Part shown: positions 1 through 5,923 of the stretch, in pieces
Layout of the letters: each line of letters starts with the position of its first letter
Numbering within the stretch: position 1 is the stretch's first letter
Assembly (NCBI GenBank): GCA_019418525.1
Contig: DYBS01000102.1
Span: 1,621 to 7,549 of the forward strand
Direction of reading: 5' to 3'
DNA length: 5,929 nt
DNA from: Clostridiales bacterium
Lineage (GTDB): Bacteria > Bacillota > Clostridia > Oscillospirales > Oscillospiraceae
Notes under the pieces: generated by a model
What the model was told of the DNA's origin: nothing
What the model saw: only the letters and a program-made list of their open reading frames with translations
Databases searched by the model: none
Position numbers and translations under genes: made by a program

Positions 1-1473
1 GGTCTGCACAAAGCTGGTCAGGGCCGCGGGCAGCAGTTGGGGGATCACCACGGTAAACAGCGCCCCGATCCGGCTGGCTCCCAGGTCCCGGGCGGCGTCC
101 TCCATCCGCAGGTCCAGGGTGGGGAAGAGGGCGTTGGCCGCCTTGTTGGACACCGAGATCTGGCGGAAGGCCAGATTGAGGATCACAATGGCGGCGGTAC
201 CGGTAAGGTGGAGCCATTCACCGTTGAAGGCCACGATGTAGCCCAGGCCGAAAAAGGTGCCCGGGATGATATAGGGCAGGGAGGCGATAAACTCAAAGGC
301 ATACAGGGGGAACTTCCGCCGCACCCGGTAGTAGGACAGCAGGATGCCCACCACCGAGCTGATGACGCCGGCCACCAGGGAGTAGCCGATGCTGCGCAGG
401 AAAGATTCCACCATATCATCCCGCAGCATGGCGATGTATTGGGTGGTGAACTGGATGTGCCCGGTGGAGGTGTTGGCCACGGCGGAGAGGAGGATGTTGC
501 CGTACTTCAGGGCCATGACCAGGAAGAACGCCACCATCACCGCCAGCATGGGTAGGGTACACCACCGGGGCAGGCGGAGCAGGCCCTCGGCCTGCATGGC
601 CAGCTTACCGCTGCCGCCGGTATCCCGGCTGCGGCGCATGAAGCGGGTGTAGAAGAAAAAGGCAGGCAGAGCGGGAATGAGGAGCAGTACACTGATGGCC
701 GCGCCCTTCCCCAGATCGCCGGAGGAGATGATGAGGGAGTAGGCCTCAGTGGCCAGCACTTTGAATTTGCCTCCGATGATGATGGGGGTACTGAAGTCGG
801 CCAGGTTCACGGTAAAGAGGAGAAACAAAGCCGAGAGCATGCCCGGACGCACCGTGGGCAGTACGATCCGACGAAAGGTAGTCAGCGAGGAGGCACCCAG
901 ATCCAGAGAGGCCCGCAGCTGGGCCGGGTCCACCCGGTCAAAGGCGCTGCACAGCAGGAGGGAGGCCAGAGAGGTGTTCCCGATGACCTGCAGGAGCACA
1001 ATGCCCTGCCAGCCATAGGGGTTGACGCTCAGCCCCAGGAGACCGTAGGTGATGAGCCCCCGCCGGCCGAACAGGGTGATGAGGGCCAGGGCCGAGACAA
1101 AGGGGGGTGAGACCAGGGTGACCAGCAGGAGCTTGCGTATCTTTCGGCTGAGGCGGGCGGGACAGAGGAAAAGGTAGGAGGCGATACAGAAAGATAGCCC
1201 CGTGGCGATCAACGAGGAAAGAGCTGCCACAAAGAAGCTGTTCCAGATCAGAGTCAGGCCGTTTTTGGACAAAATATCCGCGTAATACTGGAGCGAGAGC
1301 TGACCGTCGGCCTGAAAGCTGCGCAGAAGCACCGCCGCCACCGGATACAGGATGAACAGCAGAATGCTCCCCAGCACGCACAGAATCAGCAGTCCCTCAG
1401 GCAGGGAAGCGGGCAAGCAGGCCGGAAGTCCGGTCTGCTTGCCCGCGTGAGGTGCGAGCTTAACCTTCGCCAA
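1..1473 (-). CDS. ABC importer permease, fused two-domain FbpB/ThiP type (3' end outside window)
   Basis: This is an integral membrane permease that would form the whole channel of an ABC importer from one chain. The frame is open from a TTG at 1473 to position 1, giving 491 visible residues. Family members run about 530-570, so the last helices and the stop are missing. Two homologous halves are visible. The first membrane segment is near residues 27-50. The first EAA-type coupling loop is at 185-206, with D-L-G-A-S then R-I-V-L-P. A hydrophilic linker lies at 279-303, and the second EAA loop is at 458-478, with D-A-A-R-D-L-G-A-S then V-V-I-P. The stretch A-D-F-S-T-P with I-I-I-G-G (225-235) is typical of iron/phosphonate-type permeases. 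There is no ATG in frame near the start. TTG 1473 gives a short basic N-terminus, overlaps the upstream stop by 14 nt and has only a weak ribosome site, which suggests translational coupling. The family call is firm, the substrate is unknown and the start is moderately sure. Confidence 0.88.
   Translation of the reverse strand, partial: MAKVKLAPHAGKQTGLPACLPASLPEGLLILCVLGSILLFILYPVAAVLLRSFQADGQLSLQYYADILSKNGLTLIWNSFFVAALSSLIATGLSFCIASYLFLCPARLSRKIRKLLLVTLVSPPFVSALALITLFGRRGLITYGLLGLSVNPYGWQGIVLLQVIGNTSLASLLLCSAFDRVDPAQLRASLDLGASSLTTFRRIVLPTVRPGMLSALFLLFTVNLADFSTPIIIGGKFKVLATEAYSLIISSGDLGKGAAISVLLLIPALPAFFFYTRFMRRSRDTGGSGKLAMQAEGLLRLPRWCTLPMLAVMVAFFLVMALKYGNILLSAVANTSTGHIQFTTQYIAMLRDDMVESFLRSIGYSLVAGVISSVVGILLSYYRVRRKFPLYAFEFIASLPYIIPGTFFGLGYIVAFNGEWLHLTGTAAIVILNLAFRQISVSNKAANALFPTLDLRMEDAARDLGASRIGALFTVVIPQLLPAALTSFVQT
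1409..1446 (-). repeat. Strong inverted repeat (hairpin) at the binding-protein/permease junction
   Basis: Two 18-nt arms (1409-1426 and 1429-1446) pair with a single G-T type wobble and a 2-nt centre, in practice a 4-nt loop. The stem is GC-rich and begins 13 nt past the stop of the upstream binding-protein gene. It falls within codons 10-22 of the permease as called here. No T-run follows on the transcribed strand, so it does not look like a rho-independent terminator. By analogy with the malE-malF intergenic hairpins, it could protect the 3' end of the binding-protein mRNA or slow expression of the permease. That role is inference; the palindrome itself is directly visible. Confidence 0.75.
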
Positions 1474-2536
1474 CGAGATCAGCCCACTTTTCCAGGATGG
1501 CGGTGCGGTCCGCGCCCATCTTGGCCACGTCCAGCTTCACCAGGGTGTTCATATCCACGTTTCCGATCTCGGCGGGAGCCTCCACGCCGGTACGGGTCAT
1601 AATACGGGGGTCGGAGGAACGCAGCTGCTCCTGGCCCTCCTCAGAGAGGAGGGAGTCCACGAAGAGCTTGGCGGCGTCCATGTTCTGGGAGTTCTTGAAA
1701 ATAGCGATGGGGGCGGGGGTCCAGGGCAGCAGGTCCTGGGGGTAGATCATGGTGACGGGGTAGGAGTCCTCATAGGCGAAGAACTCACCGGTCATGGGCA
1801 CCACGCCCACGGCGAACTCACCGGCGGCCACCTTCTTGGGGGCGTCGCCGCCGGACTCCACGAAGAAGTCCACGTTGTCGCACAGTCGGTCAAAGTAATC
1901 CCAGGCCTTGTCCTCGCCCCAGCTCTGGATGAGGCCACTGAGCATAGCGTAGTTGGTGCCGGAGACGGAGGGGTTGGCGATGATGAGCTCACCCTGGTAG
2001 ATGGGATCGGCCAGATCTTCCCAGGTCTCAGGAACGGGCAGGTTCAGCTCCTCCATCAGGTCGTTGTTCACCATGAAGCCGGCACACTGGAGAGACACGC
2101 CGGTCCAGTAGCCGTCGGGGTCTTTATACATGTCGTCGATGCCCTCGGACTCGGGGGAGACATAGGGCTCCAGGTATCCCAGATCTTTGGCCTCGATAAA
2201 GGAATCTACGCCGCCGCCCAGCCAGATGTCCACATTGGTCTTGCCGTCCTCGGCCACCAGCTTGGCCAAAGCCTCACCGCTGGACATGGGGACGAACTCA
2301 ATGTTGATGCCGGTCTTTTCGGTGAACTTCTCAAAGGTGGTCTCCACGCCGCCATAGGAGGTGATAAAGTTCAGGGTGGTGCCGGCGTAGGGCTGGTCAT
2401 TCTCAGCGGTCTGGCTGGCAGAGGGGGCGGCGTCCGCAGAGGGAGCAGCGCTCTCCGTGGAGGGGGAACCGCCGCAGGCGGACAGGCTCAGACAGGTGGC
2501 ACCGGCCAGCAGGAGGGAAAGGGCTCTCTTTTTCAT
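1460..2536 (-). CDS. ABC importer solute-binding lipoprotein, FbpA/AfuA-like (second of two)
   Basis: This is an extracellular lipid-anchored binding protein of 358 residues that would deliver solute to the permease encoded just downstream. The signal peptide has M-K-K-R, a hydrophobic core, and lipobox L-S-A-C with Cys21 as the lipidation site. A Ser/Pro/Ala/Glu-rich linker runs to about residue 49, followed by a two-lobed periplasmic-binding fold. Family-like landmarks are D-I-W-L-G-G-G (103-109), D-G-Y-W-T-G (141-146), N-P-S-V-S-G-T-N-Y (188-196) and the C-terminal A-I-L-E-K-W (346-351). It is clearly paralogous to the neighbouring binding protein. The ATG at 2536 is chosen over an ATG two codons upstream and over a much longer extension because AAGGAG lies 8 nt before it and the signal peptide begins there. 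The adjacent Tyr pair used by FbpA to hold ferric iron is not seen, so an iron role is doubtful. The ligand is unknown. Confidence 0.93.
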   Translation of the reverse strand: MKKRALSLLLAGATCLSLSACGGSPSTESAAPSADAAPSASQTAENDQPYAGTTLNFITSYGGVETTFEKFTEKTGINIEFVPMSSGEALAKLVAEDGKTNVDIWLGGGVDSFIEAKDLGYLEPYVSPESEGIDDMYKDPDGYWTGVSLQCAGFMVNNDLMEELNLPVPETWEDLADPIYQGELIIANPSVSGTNYAMLSGLIQSWGEDKAWDYFDRLCDNVDFFVESGGDAPKKVAAGEFAVGVVPMTGEFFAYEDSYPVTMIYPQDLLPWTPAPIAIFKNSQNMDAAKLFVDSLLSEEGQEQLRSSDPRIMTRTGVEAPAEIGNVDMNTLVKLDVAKMGADRTAILEKWADLVGEG

Positions 2537-2544
2537 GATCATAT

Positions 2545-2550
2545 CTCCTT
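2545..2550 (-). promoter_or_regulatory. Ribosome binding site that fixes the start of the second binding-protein gene
   Basis: AAGGAG on the minus strand lies 8 nt before the ATG at 2536. The alternative in-frame ATG at 2542 would leave only 2 nt of spacing, so the downstream ATG is preferred. The 49-nt gap between the two binding-protein genes shows this site but no terminator, so the two are probably co-transcribed. Confidence 0.8.
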
Positions 2551-2585
2551 CTTCTTTCAAACAAATGATGTGCGGTATGGGCGGA

Positions 2586-3686
2586 TCAGTTGCCCACCAT
2601 CTCGGACCACTGCTCCAGAATGGCGTCACGGTCGGCAGCGTTGGCCTTGAAGTCCGTGGGGAACAGGGTGATCTCAGACAGAGCCATGATGCCCTCGGGG
2701 GCGGGCACGTCATCCTTCACCAGCATAGCGTTCTGGGCCTTTCCAACTTCCTCCAGGCCCCGCTCGGAGAGGACCCAGTCGATAAAGACCTTGGCCTCCT
2801 CGGGGTGGCTGCAGCCCTCCAGAATGGCCACGGGCTGGGGCCACCAGCCGGTGCCGTCGGTGGGGTAGACCAGCTCCACCTGGGGGTAGTCCTCCTCCAG
2901 AGACTTGTTGCCGGTACCGGCGTTGATGCCGACAGCGGCCTCACCGGCGATGACGTTGTTGGCCGGGTCGCTGCCGCGGGCGGTGAAGTAGGGGACCTGC
3001 TGGATGAGCTGCTTCAGGTAGTCCCAGCCGGCCTCCTCACCACGGGTCTGGAGGATGGCGCTGACGGTGTTGTAGGCGGTGCCGGAGGAGGCGGGATCCG
3101 GCATGGACACCAGGCCCTGGAGCTCCGGCTGGAGCAGGTCGTCCCATTTGGTGGGCACCTCAATGCCCAGCTCGTCGATGACCTCGGTGTTGACCACCCA
3201 GTTGACCACGGTGAGGGAGGTACCGGTCCAATAGCCGTCGGCGTCCTTCATATCGTCGGCGATGTCCTCCGCCTCCGGGGATTTGTAGGCGGCGAGCAGG
3301 CCGCTGTCCGCGGCGCTGATGAAGGTGTCGGCGCCGCCGGTAAACCACACATCGGCGATGACGGTACCGGCGTCCTTCTCATTGGTGATGCGCTGCAGGA
3401 TCTCGCCGTTCTGCAGCGTCAGGTTCTCCACCTTGATACCGGTGTCCTCATAAAAAGCGTCCAGCACGGGGATGATGGCGTCGGTGACGCCGTAGAGGTT
3501 GATGGTGGTGCCCTTCATGGACTCGTCATAGTGCTCCGAGGACCAGGCGGCCTCCTCCGTCTGAGCGCTGGGAGTGGCAGAGGGCTGGGATTCCTGGCTG
3601 GGGGAGGGATTCTCCGCAGTGGATTGGCAGCCGGAGGCACTCACCAGAAGCAGCGCGGCCAGCAAGGATGCGAGAGACTTTTTCAT
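2586..3686 (-). CDS. ABC importer solute-binding lipoprotein, FbpA/AfuA-like (first of two)
   Basis: This 366-residue lipid-anchored binding protein is the first gene of the leftward transporter operon. The signal peptide has M-K-K-S, a Leu/Ala core, and lipobox A-S-G-C with Cys20. A Ser/Pro/Glu/Thr-rich linker follows to about residue 48, then the binding fold starts at T-T-I-N-L-Y. Landmarks shared with its paralogue include A-D-V-W-F-T-G-G (111-118), D-G-Y-W-T-G (150-155), P-A-S-S-G-T-A-Y (198-205) and C-terminal D-A-I-L-E-Q-W (354-360). By eye roughly a third of aligned positions are identical, so the duplication is old. The start at 3686 is set by AAGGAA 6 nt upstream and by the signal peptide; a 24-residue longer reading from 3758 puts charged residues before it and is rejected. 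The ferric-iron Tyr pair of classical FbpA is not visible. Ligand unknown; candidates for this fold include phosphorylated sugars, phosphonates and other organic anions. Confidence 0.93.
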   Translation of the reverse strand: MKKSLASLLAALLLVSASGCQSTAENPSPSQESQPSATPSAQTEEAAWSSEHYDESMKGTTINLYGVTDAIIPVLDAFYEDTGIKVENLTLQNGEILQRITNEKDAGTVIADVWFTGGADTFISAADSGLLAAYKSPEAEDIADDMKDADGYWTGTSLTVVNWVVNTEVIDELGIEVPTKWDDLLQPELQGLVSMPDPASSGTAYNTVSAILQTRGEEAGWDYLKQLIQQVPYFTARGSDPANNVIAGEAAVGINAGTGNKSLEEDYPQVELVYPTDGTGWWPQPVAILEGCSHPEEAKVFIDWVLSERGLEEVGKAQNAMLVKDDVPAPEGIMALSEITLFPTDFKANAADRDAILEQWSEMVGN

Positions 3687-3692
3687 TCCGTG

Positions 3693-3698
3693 TTCCTT
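3693..3698 (-). promoter_or_regulatory. Ribosome binding site of the first binding-protein gene
   Basis: AAGGAA on the minus strand is placed 6 nt before the ATG at 3686. It favours this start over the upstream ATG at 3758, which has no comparable site in front of it. Confidence 0.7.
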
Positions 3699-3718
3699 CT
3701 TTCGTTCCAGAATTGAAA

Positions 3719-3753
3719 CCGCCGTCCGGCTCCTCTCTTTGACCGGGCAGCGG
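3719..3753 (-). other. Possible 5'-leader hairpin ahead of the first binding-protein gene
   Basis: Two 11-nt arms (3719-3729 and 3743-3753) pair with one mismatch and one wobble around a 13-nt loop rich in A and G. It would fold in the leader of the transporter mRNA, about 20 nt upstream of the ribosome site. Only a very short T-run follows, so termination is unlikely. It may be a stability or translation-control element, or chance pairing in GC-rich sequence. Confidence 0.35.
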
Positions 3754-3792
3754 GACATGCTGTTCTATCATACAGGTCCTTTCAAACGGTGT

Positions 3793-3821
3793 ATTGTAAT
3801 ATCCTTGGAATTTTAAAACGA
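3793..3821 (-). promoter_or_regulatory. Candidate transporter-operon promoter, proximal
   Basis: TACAAT on the minus strand (3793-3798) is a good -10. The matching -35 window (3816-3821, TCGTTT) is poor, as is common for promoters that need an activator. The predicted leader is about 100 nt. The 14-bp direct repeats listed here lie 17 to 68 bp upstream of the -35 window, the side expected for activation by an AraC-type protein. Assignment is tentative. Confidence 0.35.
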
Positions 3822-3838
3822 TTTTTTCCTTCTGCAGG

Positions 3839-3852
3839 CAAAGAAAAACGGA
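3839..3852 (+). repeat. Direct repeat copy 1, candidate regulator operator
   Basis: The 14-mer CAAAGAAAAACGGA matches the copy at 3876-3889 at 13 of 14 positions, in the same orientation, with 37 bp between starts, about 3.5 helical turns. Tandem same-orientation half-sites are the usual layout for AraC-family binding. It lies between the candidate transporter promoters, so the adjacent PocR/AraC protein is the natural candidate to bind. Binding is inference. Confidence 0.55.
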
Positions 3853-3875
3853 AAATGGAGAAAGTCGTTGCGGCA

Positions 3876-3889
3876 CAAAGAAAAGCGGA
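3876..3889 (+). repeat. Direct repeat copy 2, candidate regulator operator
   Basis: The 14-mer CAAAGAAAAGCGGA differs from copy 1 only at its tenth base. A looser third match (GAAAAGGCCGGA, 3911-3922) follows 31 bp further on with a small insertion and may be a degraded half-site or chance. Confidence 0.55.
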
Positions 3890-3921
3890 CTTTATTTGAA
3901 GTTTCTATGGGAAAAGGCCGG

Positions 3922-3951
3922 ATTATGGTTCTTTTCGATGATGTTTTGCAA
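3922..3951 (-). promoter_or_regulatory. Candidate transporter-operon promoter, distal
   Basis: On the minus strand, TTGCAA (3946-3951, 4 of 6 to the -35 consensus) and CATAAT (3922-3927, 5 of 6 to the -10) are separated by 18 nt. If used, it would give a leader of roughly 230 nt with the direct repeats inside the transcribed region, so a bound regulator could act as a roadblock. It lies back to back with the regulator promoter. It is an alternative to, or works alongside, the proximal candidate. Confidence 0.35.
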
Positions 3952-3955
3952 TAAC

Positions 3956-3983
3956 TAGTCAAGAGGGTAAACTGTGTTATAAT
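3956..3983 (+). promoter_or_regulatory. Promoter of the regulator/corrinoid operon with extended -10
   Basis: A perfect extended -10, TG-T-TATAAT, occupies 3975-3983. A weak -35 (TAGTCA, 3956-3961, 4 of 6) sits 16 nt upstream. Transcription would begin near 3990, giving a leader of about 30 nt that contains the ribosome site GGGAGG (4008-4013), 6 nt before the GTG start at 4020. Extended -10 promoters tolerate poor -35 boxes, so steady basal expression of the regulator is expected. Confidence 0.7.
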
Positions 3984-4019
3984 GAAACCTATTCTGGTGC
4001 AAAAAAGGGGAGGAGCAAG

Positions 4020-5249
4020 GTGGAAGCGGAACTGACCAGGCGGTGTCTGGAATACGGCGGACATTTTTCTGCCATGACCCATGTGGAGACCCAGCTCTTC
4101 GACGCGGAAACCTCCAGCCTGTGCACACCGCCTGCTCACCGGTTCTGTGCCGGATGTACCTGCGGGCGGTGTGTTCCGTGCAATACCTTTTCCTACGGGT
4201 GCAGCGAGGCTTTCCGATGGGGTGGGAAGTATATCTACTACTGCCCCTTGGGGCTGGTGTTCTGTGCGGCGGTCCTCCAGAATGCGGCTGGCCGGATGCT
4301 GGGCGGGCTTCTGGCGGGGCCGGTGGTCATGGGGCTGCTGGAGGACACCCTGATGGGCCTTCCCCAGCGGGAGATGGAGGAGGCGGTGCGCACTCTGCCG
4401 GTCTTTTCCGCCGAAGAGGTCAATCACCTCAGTGAGGTCTTTTCCGCCGGAGTGGCCGCCCAGGCTGCGCTGACCAATTCCATGCTCAGTTACCGGCAGG
4501 AGCAGCTGCTCAACGCCATTTATCGAGTGAAGGAGAGCTGTTACAGCGGCCCGGTCCGACACAGCTATCCCATCCGCTACGAAAAGGAGCTTCAGTCCAT
4601 GATCCTCCAGAAAGACCGGACGGGAGCGGAGGAGCGGCTACAGCTCATGCTCAGCCATATTTTTCTCTCCTGTGACTTCGATATGCGCCGGGTCCGCCAG
4701 CGGGCCTGTGAGCTGGCGGTGCTGCTCTCCCGGGCCACCATCGACGCCGGCGCGGACATCAATGAGGTGTTAGCCCTCAACGGGGCTTACTGGGAGGAAC
4801 TGGAGGAGTGCGGCACCACCGACGAAGTCAGCCAGGTGCTGACCCGGGTACTCCACCGCTTCCTGGCCTGCTCCTTCTGTTTTGCCACAGTGAAGCACTC
4901 CGACATCGTCTACCACGCCATGGAATACGTCAAGAGCCACTACACCGAGAAGATCTCCCTGGCCCAGGTGGCGGAGCATGTGGGGCTGAACAAGTCCTAT
5001 TTCAGTACTTTGTTCAAAAACGAGACGGGCATGAGCATGATGGCCTACATCCATTCAGTGCGGGTGGAGCGGAGTAAGGTCATGCTGATGGATGCCTCGC
5101 TGGGTCTGGCGGAGGTGGCCGCCCTGTGCGGCTTTGAGGACCAGAGCTATTTTACCAAAATCTTTAAGCGCGTCACCGGCGTGACGCCCAAGCGTTACCG
5201 GGACGGGCGCGGTGTAACCCTTCCCCCGGCGGAAAGGAGCTCATCGTGA
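4020..5249 (+). CDS. AraC-family transcriptional regulator with N-terminal PocR-like sensory domain
   Basis: This is a 409-residue cytoplasmic DNA-binding regulator. Residues about 5-125 resemble the PocR ligand-binding domain, with Y-I-Y-Y-C-P-L-G-L (71-79) and G-G-L-L-A-G-P-V (95-102). The domain is unusually Cys-rich, with Cys at 35, 43, 46, 48, 51, 54, 61, 75 and 82. A helical middle region (about 155-290) contains E-K-E-L-Q and L-L-S-R-A-T-I-D-A-G-A-D, a pattern familiar in PocR/YesN-type AraC proteins. The C-terminal AraC DNA-binding unit (about 296-394) has two helix-turn-helix motifs: I-S-L-A-Q-V-A-E-H-V-G-L-N-K-S-Y-F near 312-328 and E-V-A-A-L-C-G-F-E-D-Q-S-Y-F near 365-378. The GTG start has GGGAGG 6 nt upstream; the first in-frame ATG, at codon 19, has no better site. 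It is divergent from the transporter and coupled by a GTGA overlap to the corrinoid gene, so it probably controls both. The inducer is unknown. Confidence 0.9.
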   Translation: MEAELTRRCLEYGGHFSAMTHVETQLFDAETSSLCTPPAHRFCAGCTCGRCVPCNTFSYGCSEAFRWGGKYIYYCPLGLVFCAAVLQNAAGRMLGGLLAGPVVMGLLEDTLMGLPQREMEEAVRTLPVFSAEEVNHLSEVFSAGVAAQAALTNSMLSYRQEQLLNAIYRVKESCYSGPVRHSYPIRYEKELQSMILQKDRTGAEERLQLMLSHIFLSCDFDMRRVRQRACELAVLLSRATIDAGADINEVLALNGAYWEELEECGTTDEVSQVLTRVLHRFLACSFCFATVKHSDIVYHAMEYVKSHYTEKISLAQVAEHVGLNKSYFSTLFKNETGMSMMAYIHSVRVERSKVMLMDASLGLAEVAALCGFEDQSYFTKIFKRVTGVTPKRYRDGRGVTLPPAERSSS

Positions 5250-5923
5250 ACGAAACAGAGCGGATCGATCGCCTGCGTGCCATTGCGGAGAGCGTGCAGG
5301 AGGGGCGCTCGGCGGAATTGCTGGAGCACATCTCCGCGGCGCTGGAAGGGGAAATCTCTGGAGAAGAGATCCTCCGGGAGGGCCTTCTGCGGGGCATCAA
5401 TGAACTGGGGGAGCAGTTCAAGAACAGCGAGGCCTTTGTGCCTGAGGTCCTCATCGCCGCCCGGGCCATGAACCGGGGGCTGGACCTGCTGGCTCCAGCC
5501 CTGCGGCAGAGCCGGGAGGACAGCCGGGGCACCGTCATCCTGGGCACGGTCCGGGGGGACATCCACGACATCGGCAAGAAGCTGGTGCGCATCATGATGG
5601 AGGGCCAGTCCCTGACGGTGATCGACCTGGGGGTGGACGTGTCGGCGGAGCACTTTTACGAGGCTGCCGTGGCCCATCACGCCCAGGTGGTGGGCTGCTC
5701 CGCCCTGCTGACTACCACGATGATCGAGATGAAGCGAGTGGTCCAGCTCTTTGAGAAACAGGGGCTGCGGGACCGGGTGCGTATCATGGTGGGGGGAGCG
5801 GCGGTGAGTCAGCGTTTCTGCGATGCCATTGGGGCGGACTGCTACACCCCCGATGCCTACACCGCCGCCCAACAGGCCCTGGTCTACTGCCGGGAGCTGC
5901 GCGACGGAGGAAACGGCCTATGA
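5246..5923 (+). CDS. Corrinoid (B12-binding) methyltransferase protein, MtaC/MtbC-like
   Basis: This 225-residue cytoplasmic protein carries a corrinoid cofactor and shuttles a methyl group from a substrate-specific methyltransferase to a second methyltransferase acting on tetrahydrofolate or another acceptor. The N-terminal helical cap (about 5-90) includes F-V-P-E-V-L-I-A-A-R-A-M (64-75). The Rossmann-like B12 domain (about 95-218) begins with T-V-R-G-D-I-H-D-I-G-K-K (101-112), whose His107 is the predicted lower axial cobalt ligand (the D-x-H-x-x-G motif). It continues with S-A-L (152-154) and G-G (183-184), the remaining base-off/His-on signature. Length is normal for free-standing corrinoid proteins. 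The GTG start overlaps the regulator stop by 4 nt and has AAGGAG 6 nt upstream. The methyl donor cannot be told from this subunit; methylamines, quaternary amines, methanol and aryl methyl ethers all use close relatives. Confidence 0.95.
   Translation: MNETERIDRLRAIAESVQEGRSAELLEHISAALEGEISGEEILREGLLRGINELGEQFKNSEAFVPEVLIAARAMNRGLDLLAPALRQSREDSRGTVILGTVRGDIHDIGKKLVRIMMEGQSLTVIDLGVDVSAEHFYEAAVAHHAQVVGCSALLTTTMIEMKRVVQLFEKQGLRDRVRIMVGGAAVSQRFCDAIGADCYTPDAYTAAQQALVYCRELRDGGNGL

Larger units (their letters stand above)
3687..4019. promoter_or_regulatory. Divergent control region between the transporter and regulator/corrinoid operons
   Basis: This 333-base stretch has no convincing gene and is much more AT-rich than the flanking coding DNA, especially between about 3780 and 4005. 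It contains the promoter of the regulator operon, two candidate promoters for the transporter operon, a 14-bp direct repeat and a leader hairpin, each listed separately. No recognisable riboswitch consensus (for example TPP or cobalamin) was found by eye, and no terminator was seen in either direction. Short open frames crossing it are extensions or shadows of the flanking genes. Confidence 0.85.

Noticed and set aside
37..555. A 172-codon plus-strand open frame
   Set aside because: It is antisense to the permease, whose helices and EAA loop are clear on the minus strand; the plus-strand product is compositionally biased with no domain.
1409..1446. Hairpin read as a rho-independent terminator
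   Set aside because: No T-run follows the stem in either direction, and the permease frame continues straight through it.
2537..2713. A 59-residue N-terminal extension of the second binding protein
   Set aside because: It would place a long non-signal segment before a proper lipoprotein signal and overlap the previous gene; AAGGAG directs the start at 2536.
2457..3716. A 419-codon plus-strand open frame
   Set aside because: It lies antisense across both binding-protein genes. Its product is a Gly/Val/Asp/His-rich low-complexity string typical of reading a GC-rich gene backwards, while the minus strand encodes clear lipoproteins.
3946..3962. A TTG...CAA inverted repeat between the divergent promoters as an operator
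   Set aside because: Only the outer three bases and a central ACTAGT are symmetric; the rest does not pair, so it is no better than chance.
3687..3990. A cobalamin or TPP riboswitch in the transporter leader
   Set aside because: I looked for the conserved cores and found none; only a simple hairpin is supported.
3813..4562. A 249-codon minus-strand open frame running from the regulator into the control region
   Set aside because: It is antisense to the PocR-like domain, has no recognisable motif or good ribosome site, and would cover the divergent promoters.
5195..5872. A 225-codon minus-strand open frame
   Set aside because: It is the antisense shadow of the corrinoid protein gene, which has all expected B12-binding motifs on the plus strand.
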